The translations under genes and the position numbers were made by a program. The notes under the pieces were generated by a model. It was not told the DNA's origin. It was given only the letters and a program-made list of their open reading frames with translations, and made no database searches. 5,330 nt of DNA from CAVPGH01 sp046726955 (GTDB taxonomy: Bacteria; Acidobacteriota; Vicinamibacteria; Fen-336), in NCBI GenBank assembly GCA_046726955.1, contig JBKPBQ010000161.1, positions 1 to 5,330 on the forward strand, given 5' to 3'. Positions 1-5,330 of this stretch are shown in pieces (within the stretch, counting starts at the first letter, position 1; every line of letters begins with the position of its first letter).

Positions 1-6
1 GCGCGG

Positions 7-28
7 GTCCGCGCGCGCGGGCGCGGAC
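7..28 (-). terminator. GC-rich hairpin just after uvrA, possible terminator
   Basis: A perfect 8-bp inverted repeat, GTCCGCGC at 7-14 and GCGCGGAC at 21-28, with a 6-base loop, starts 8 bases beyond the uvrA stop codon. On the minus strand this would fold into a very stable stem right after the gene, the usual place for an intrinsic terminator. Only six bases remain before the window edge and they carry no T-tract, so the terminator call is unproven. The alternating CG run inside it could also be simple sequence bias. Confidence 0.4.
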
Positions 29-35
29 GCCTGCG

Positions 36-2891
<2,856 letters not shown>

Positions 2892-2925
2892 CGTGGTCCT
2901 TCGGCCTCCGTCCTTGGGGGATTCC

Positions 2926-2941
2926 GGCCCGCGCGCGGGCC
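2926..2941. repeat. Perfect 16-bp palindrome in the uvrA leader
   Basis: GGCCCGCGCGCGGGCC reads identically on both strands and sits 35 bases upstream of the uvrA start codon. If transcription starts near 2943, as the tentative promoter suggests, it forms the extreme 5' end of the message and could fold into a short hairpin. It could instead be a protein-binding site or a by-product of very high GC content. Confidence 0.6.
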
Positions 2942-2949
2942 AAACCGCG

Positions 2950-2979
2950 ATGTTAGTACCGAATGCCGTCCGGGGTCGA
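2950..2979 (-). promoter_or_regulatory. Tentative sigma70-like promoter for uvrA
   Basis: On the minus strand, TCGACC (2974-2979; four of six bases match TTGACA) and TAACAT (2950-2955; four of six match TATAAT) are separated by 18 bases. This would start transcription near 2943 and give a leader of about 50 bases for uvrA. It lies in the otherwise unexplained gap between the regulator stop codon and uvrA. The match is moderate and the consensus of this organism is unknown. Confidence 0.3.
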
Positions 2980-3010
2980 GCCCCTGGTCAACGGCCCGCT
3001 TCCCGCCGCC

Positions 3011-4015
3011 TCAGGCCAGCCGGGCGCTCCGGAACTCGGTGGGGGTCTGGCCCGTCGTGTCCTTGAACGCGCGGTTGAAGGGCGCGAGCGAGCGATACCC
3101 CACCTCGTAGGCGACCTCGGCCACGTTGCGGTGGCGCGTATGCGGATCGGCGAGCAGCCGCTGCGCCTCCCGCACGCGGTAGTGGTTCAGGAAGGCGTTG
3201 AAGTTGCGGAAGCCGAGGTGGTCGTTGATGAGCTGCCGCACCTTGTACTCGTGCACCGCCATGCGCTCCGCGAGCGCGCCGATCGTCAGGCCTTCTTCCC
3301 GGTAGATGGCGCCTTCCTCGACCAGCCGGTGGAGCGACTCGGCGAGCCTGGGGTCGAGCACGGGAGCTTCCGGCACGAGACGCGGCGGGCGCAGGATCTC
3401 CGGCCGCACGCTCAGCGACATCGCGATGAGGCCGAACGCGAGCAGGCTGCGCACGCAGGCGGCGAGGAGCTCGGCGGGAGCTTCCGCCGGAGAGCCCTCC
3501 ACGAACGCGTCCATGAGCGTCTTCATCAGGATGTATGTGCCGGTCGACCACAGCACCACGTAGCGCAGGCGCAGGCGGCTCACCACGAGGTCGGAGCGGG
3601 CCCCCACGTAGACGGTGAGGAGCGCGTGGATCACGAAGGCGAGACCGATGACCTTGGGGAGGAGACGCAGGAGCGCTCCCGCGCCGCCTCCCTCGGGGCG
3701 GGAGACCCACGAGGCGGCGAGCGCCACTGCGATGAGGCCGGCGTGAGCCCAGGAGAAGCGGAAGTCGTCGTCGAAGTGGACCTTCGCGAGCACCCAGAAC
3801 GACGCGGCGGTGAGCCCCCCCACCACCCAGAACGCCTTGCCGACGAGCGAGGACGTGGAGACGAAGGGGTCGAAGGCGTGGACGAGGCTTACCGTGACGA
3901 AGAAGAGCGTCGCCCGCGCGCTGCGGTCGGAAGGGTGGTCGCGGACGAGGAGGACGAAGAGCATGGCCAGCGGCACCGCCGCCAGCAGGTGCAGGACCTC
4001 GAACGTCGTCCACAT
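3011..4015 (-). CDS. Membrane-anchored AraC-family transcriptional regulator
   Basis: This 334-residue protein joins a hydrophobic N-terminal half to an AraC/XylS-type DNA-binding domain. Hydrophobic segments lie near residues 7-25, 35-50, 60-78, 90-104, 115-136, 150-168 and 184-203, about seven possible membrane spans. The first helix-turn-helix is near 243-265 (LTIGALAERMAVHEYKVRQL). It is followed by the linker helix FNAFLNHYRVREAQRLL and the second helix-turn-helix near 297-329, with the family pattern VAYEVGYRSLAPFNRAFK and a terminal TPTEFR. There is no cupin-like sugar-binding domain, so any signal is probably sensed in or at the membrane and passed straight to the DNA-binding domain; that is inference. 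A weak AAGG (4020-4023) lies 4 bases before the ATG. The gene lies between a small exported-protein gene and uvrA, all in the same direction. The dyads over its start suggest autoregulation. The signal and target genes are unknown. Confidence 0.9.
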   Translation of the reverse strand: MWTTFEVLHLLAAVPLAMLFVLLVRDHPSDRSARATLFFVTVSLVHAFDPFVSTSSLVGKAFWVVGGLTAASFWVLAKVHFDDDFRFSWAHAGLIAVALAASWVSRPEGGGAGALLRLLPKVIGLAFVIHALLTVYVGARSDLVVSRLRLRYVVLWSTGTYILMKTLMDAFVEGSPAEAPAELLAACVRSLLAFGLIAMSLSVRPEILRPPRLVPEAPVLDPRLAESLHRLVEEGAIYREEGLTIGALAERMAVHEYKVRQLINDHLGFRNFNAFLNHYRVREAQRLLADPHTRHRNVAEVAYEVGYRSLAPFNRAFKDTTGQTPTEFRSARLA

Positions 4016-4019
4016 GGAG

Positions 4020-4039
4020 CCTTGCGAAAGGCTACTTTC
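4020..4039. promoter_or_regulatory. Overlapping dyads before the AraC-type regulator gene
   Basis: Two small inverted repeats overlap just upstream of the regulator start codon: CCTT-GCGA-AAGG (4020-4031) and GAAAG-GCTA-CTTTC (4026-4039). Both have 4-base centres. The first contains TTGCGAAA (4022-4029), which recurs in the divergent region at 4652-4659. This position would suit an autoregulatory operator, but the arms are short and binding is not shown. Confidence 0.3.
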
Positions 4040-4069
4040 TCCCCGCCTTCAGCACCAGTCGCCCTCCGG

Positions 4070-4108
4070 AAAAGACCCAGCCACCGGGCGGGCCGCGGCG
4101 CCCGGCGG
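4070..4108 (-). terminator. Possible intrinsic terminator after the small exported-protein gene
   Basis: On the minus strand a 10-bp stem containing one G-U pair (arms 4099-4108 and 4081-4090) encloses an 8-base loop. It begins 25 bases after the stop codon of the exported-protein gene. Five bases beyond the stem the strand reads TCTTTT (4075 down to 4070). The stem is strong and the U-tract short and slightly displaced, so termination may be partial. If it works, the downstream regulator needs its own promoter. Confidence 0.4.
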
Positions 4109-4133
4109 CTTCCGTCGTGGGCGTTCGGAGCGG

Positions 4134-4544
4134 CTAGCGTCCCGCTTGCGCCGTGGCCGTGCCCGCGACCGCGAGGGTCAGGGTGTTCGACGTGGAGAGC
4201 GTCTCGCCGTCCTTGTATCCGAGCCGCACGCGAAGCTTCGGTGACGGCGCGAGCGGCAGCTCGCACGTCCCCGTGAACTCGCGATCCGCCTCCAGCCGCA
4301 GCGACTTGTCGGTGTTCGCGATGCGACAGCGGAGGTCTGGCCGCGCCCTGAATCCCTGTCCCTCGTCCACGTAAACGAGGGGCTCCGGCGAAAGGTTCAC
4401 GGGGACGTGGCTCAGGGCCTTGACCGTCAGGCGGACGGGCTGCGTGCCGGGCTCGGCCTTGACCTTCAGGTAGACGGTCGCGGCGTGAGCGGGGACGGCG
4501 GTCATCGCGGGTAGGAGAAGGAGAGCGAGCGAGCGAAAGCGCAT
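4134..4544 (-). CDS. Small exported protein of unknown function
   Basis: This 136-residue protein is not recognised. Its N-terminus is a textbook signal peptide: MRFR, a Leu-rich core, then VPAHA, with likely cleavage after residue 21, so the mature part of about 115 residues should be periplasmic or secreted. The mature part alternates polar and hydrophobic residues (for example VYLKVKA, VRLTVKAL, LRVRLGY, TLTLAVA), which suggests a small beta-rich fold. Two cysteines, C73 and C94, could form a disulfide. No catalytic motif is visible. The start is well supported: AGGAGG at 4552-4557 lies 7 bases before the ATG. The gene faces away from the Cys-rich exported-protein gene across a 181-base divergent region and lies upstream of the AraC-type regulator in the same direction. 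It may be part of that regulator's response, which is inference from position only. Confidence 0.78.
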   Translation of the reverse strand: MRFRSLALLLLPAMTAVPAHAATVYLKVKAEPGTQPVRLTVKALSHVPVNLSPEPLVYVDEGQGFRARPDLRCRIANTDKSLRLEADREFTGTCELPLAPSPKLRVRLGYKDGETLSTSNTLTLAVAGTATAQAGR

Positions 4545-4601
4545 GTCAGGACCTCCTCGGGATCGGATCTGCCCCGCGACCGTGCCCGTTCGCGGAAAGG
4601 T

Positions 4602-4615
4602 GGGTCGGCCGACCC
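4602..4615. promoter_or_regulatory. Perfect 14-bp palindrome in the divergent intergenic region
   Basis: GGGTCGGCCGACCC is a perfect 14-bp palindrome lying 57 bases upstream of the minus-strand exported-protein gene and 110 bases upstream of the plus-strand one. With no loop bases it looks more like a dimer-binding site than an RNA hairpin. No transcription-factor family can be assigned, and high GC raises the chance of such matches. Confidence 0.4.
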
Positions 4616-4647
4616 TGGCCGTCTGCCCGAAGGCTCAGAAAAGCTCA

Positions 4648-4686
4648 TCGATTGCGAAATCGAGGAGCGCCACCGGGCGTTTCGCA
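4648..4686. promoter_or_regulatory. Operator-like dyads abutting a promoter
   Basis: TCGATT-GCGA-AATCGA (4648-4663) is a dyad with perfect 6-bp arms around a 4-base centre. TGCGAAA inside it (4653-4659) is also repeated in inverted form as TTTCGCA at 4680-4686, and the second copy ends one base before the candidate -35 element. A protein bound here could activate or repress the plus-strand promoter. The AraC-type regulator encoded nearby is the natural candidate, because TTGCGAAA also lies before its own gene, but this is inference. Confidence 0.4.
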
Positions 4687-4715
4687 TTGACCGGACCGAC
4701 GGCGTCGACTACGCT
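4687..4715 (+). promoter_or_regulatory. Candidate sigma70-type promoter for the Cys-rich exported-protein gene
   Basis: TTGACC (4687-4692; five of six bases match the -35 consensus) is followed after exactly 17 bases by TACGCT (4710-4715), which keeps the key first, second and last bases of the -10 consensus. The predicted start of transcription is near 4722, only about four bases before the ATG at 4726, so the message would be leaderless or nearly so. Confidence 0.45.
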
Positions 4716-4725
4716 GCGAGTCGTC

Positions 4726-5082
4726 ATGCGGTTTCATGCCGCCCGCGGGTTCACCCTGCTGTTGGTGCTCGTCGTTGCCGGCGTCAGCGTCGCTCCCTGC
4801 CCGTGCACCAAGCGGGGTAGACCCTCCGGCAGAGGGCACTGCGGTGGGCCGGCGGGGTCTGGGCTGCGGCCCAGGGTGGAGGCCTGTTCGTGCGCATGCA
4901 TGACGACGCCCGCTGAGGCATCCGCGACGACACCCCTCGGTCTCGTCCCGTTGCGGGCGCTCTCGGATGTTTCCGAGGGGCAAATCCCCGTCTTCTCTCC
5001 TCTTGTGACGCTCGATTCCATTCCCCCGAGCCGGCTGGCCTCCTCCCCGCCGCCATCCCCGCCGTCGATCCTCAGGATCTGA
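4726..5082 (+). CDS. Small Cys-rich exported protein, unknown function
   Basis: This 118-residue protein is not firmly recognised. Its N-terminus (MRFHAARG, then FTLLLVLVVAGVSVA) is a clear signal peptide, with likely cleavage near residues 23-24. Six cysteines cluster in the next 35 residues: CPC at 25-27, C39, and CSCAC at 54-58. The C-terminal half has no cysteines and ends in a Pro/Ser-rich tail followed by SILRI. The clustered cysteines could bind metal or form disulfides. The layout recalls small exported proteins near heavy-metal efflux genes, a resemblance from memory and not an assignment. C25 follows a proline, so it is not a lipobox. The reading frame stays open upstream to 4543, but ATG 4726 is chosen because it begins the signal peptide. 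No clear Shine-Dalgarno sequence precedes it. Third positions look less GC-biased than in uvrA. A lipoprotein gene follows in the same direction 121 bases downstream. Confidence 0.6.
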   Translation: MRFHAARGFTLLLVLVVAGVSVAPCPCTKRGRPSGRGHCGGPAGSGLRPRVEACSCACMTTPAEASATTPLGLVPLRALSDVSEGQIPVFSPLVTLDSIPPSRLASSPPPSPPSILRI

Positions 5083-5090
5083 GCCTGCGC

Positions 5091-5126
5091 CCAGCCCGCG
5101 CCGCAGTCCTGCGGCGCCCCGGCTGG
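5091..5126 (+). terminator. Strong two-part hairpin between the two plus-strand genes
   Basis: An inner perfect 9-bp stem (GCGCCGCAG at 5098-5106 and CTGCGGCGC at 5109-5117, two-base gap) is nested within an outer 6-bp stem (CCAGCC at 5091-5096 and GGCTGG at 5121-5126), with a 1-by-3 internal loop. It begins 8 bases after the stop codon of the Cys-rich gene. No U-tract follows, so it is not a canonical intrinsic terminator. It may instead stabilise the upstream message, attenuate expression of the lipoprotein gene or act as a partial terminator. As a structure it is well supported; its role is open. Confidence 0.5.
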
Positions 5127-5203
5127 TGAGTCCCGGCGCCGACCCGAGGCTGTAGTGGCCCGGGGTCCATTTCGTCCGCGCTTTTCGAAGGGATGAAAAA
5201 CCA

Positions 5204-5330
5204 ATGAAGACCAGGTCCGCCACTGCCGTACTGGCCGGGCTCTTGCTTGCCGGTTGTGCCGCGACGACACCCGCGCCGCGCTTTTCCGCGGTGAGCGCGG
5301 CGGACGCGGAGGCGCCCGAAGGGGGCATGC
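5204..5330 (+). CDS. Lipoprotein, N-terminal part only (cut by window edge)
   Basis: Forty-two codons are visible before the window ends. The sequence begins MKTRSATAVLAGLLLAGC, a classic lipoprotein signal peptide with the lipobox LLAGC and the modified cysteine at residue 18. The following stretch (AATTPAPRFSAVSAADAEAP) is a low-complexity Ala/Pro linker typical of membrane-tethered proteins. Residue +2 is Ala, not Asp, which under the E. coli sorting rule would favour the outer membrane. ATG 5204 is chosen because AAGGG (5188-5192) lies 11 bases upstream and it starts the signal peptide. The earlier ATG at 5193 directly abuts that site and reads only four codons before a stop. The rest of the protein, and so its family, lies outside the window. 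Outer-membrane efflux proteins and small envelope lipoproteins are both possible. Confidence 0.75.
   Translation, partial: MKTRSATAVLAGLLLAGCAATTPAPRFSAVSAADAEAPEGGM

Noticed and set aside
2971..2985. A small hairpin GGGG-CTCGA-CCCC on the minus strand after the AraC-type gene, as a terminator.
   Set aside because: The stem is only four base pairs and no U-tract follows. It also overlaps the tentative uvrA -35 element.
2988..4013. A minus-strand open frame of 341 codons overlapping the AraC-type gene in another frame.
   Set aside because: It is an Arg/Pro/Gly-rich frame-shifted shadow. The neighbouring frame carries all recognisable domains and the terminal TPTEFR motif.
2963..4276. A plus-strand open frame of about 440 codons across the AraC-type gene.
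   Set aside because: It is very rich in Arg, Glu, Gly and His with no domain, and lies antisense to a gene with clear membrane segments and both AraC helix-turn-helix motifs.
4543..4725. An upstream in-frame start (ATG 4543) for the Cys-rich protein, giving 179 residues.
   Set aside because: The extra 61 residues have no domain, would bury the signal peptide internally, overlap the start of the divergent gene and cover the promoter and dyads.
4645..5328. Long minus-strand frames opposite the Cys-rich and lipoprotein genes.
   Set aside because: Their products are low-complexity, Arg/Gly/Pro-rich, and have no signal or domain. The plus strand shows two independent N-terminal export signals in the same interval.

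Overview
The window is GC-rich throughout, and G or C dominates third codon positions in the clear genes. It holds one housekeeping gene and a small accessory neighbourhood. The lipobox at the right end and the export signals on two small proteins point to a bacterium with an outer membrane or a comparable envelope. The base composition, together with a membrane-anchored AraC-type regulator, would suit groups such as Acidobacteriota, Myxococcota or other high-GC Gram-negatives. The sequence does not settle the taxon.

Left part (1-2891, minus strand): a complete uvrA gene, the damage-recognition ATPase of nucleotide excision repair. A strong GC hairpin follows its stop codon at the window edge. 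A perfect 16-bp palindrome lies in its 5' leader, with a tentative promoter just upstream.

Middle (3011-4544, minus strand): two more genes in the same direction. The upstream one (4544 to 4134) encodes a small exported protein of unknown function with an excellent ribosome binding site. A hairpin with a short U-tract follows it. The next (4015 to 3011) encodes a regulator with about seven hydrophobic segments and a C-terminal AraC-type DNA-binding domain, probably a one-component membrane sensor. The gaps of 118 and 119 bases, and the hairpin, suggest that the three minus-strand genes are largely separate transcription units.

Right part (4545-5330): a 181-base divergent intergenic region dense in dyad symmetry, then two plus-strand genes. 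The first encodes a small exported Cys-rich protein. Its start codon lies 10 bases from a good -10 element and has no clear Shine-Dalgarno sequence, so its transcript may be leaderless or nearly so. The second is the N-terminus of a lipoprotein cut off by the window edge. A strong two-part hairpin separates them. The motif TTGCGAAA occurs just upstream of the regulator start and again in the divergent region, with an inverted TGCGAAA abutting the -35 element. This suggests, without proving it, that the AraC-type regulator controls both itself and the envelope genes.

No mobile element, CRISPR array, tRNA or rRNA was seen. No gene-free stretch exceeds 300 bases. The only candidate for something undescribed is the small regulated envelope locus at 3011-5330, and its function cannot be named from sequence alone.
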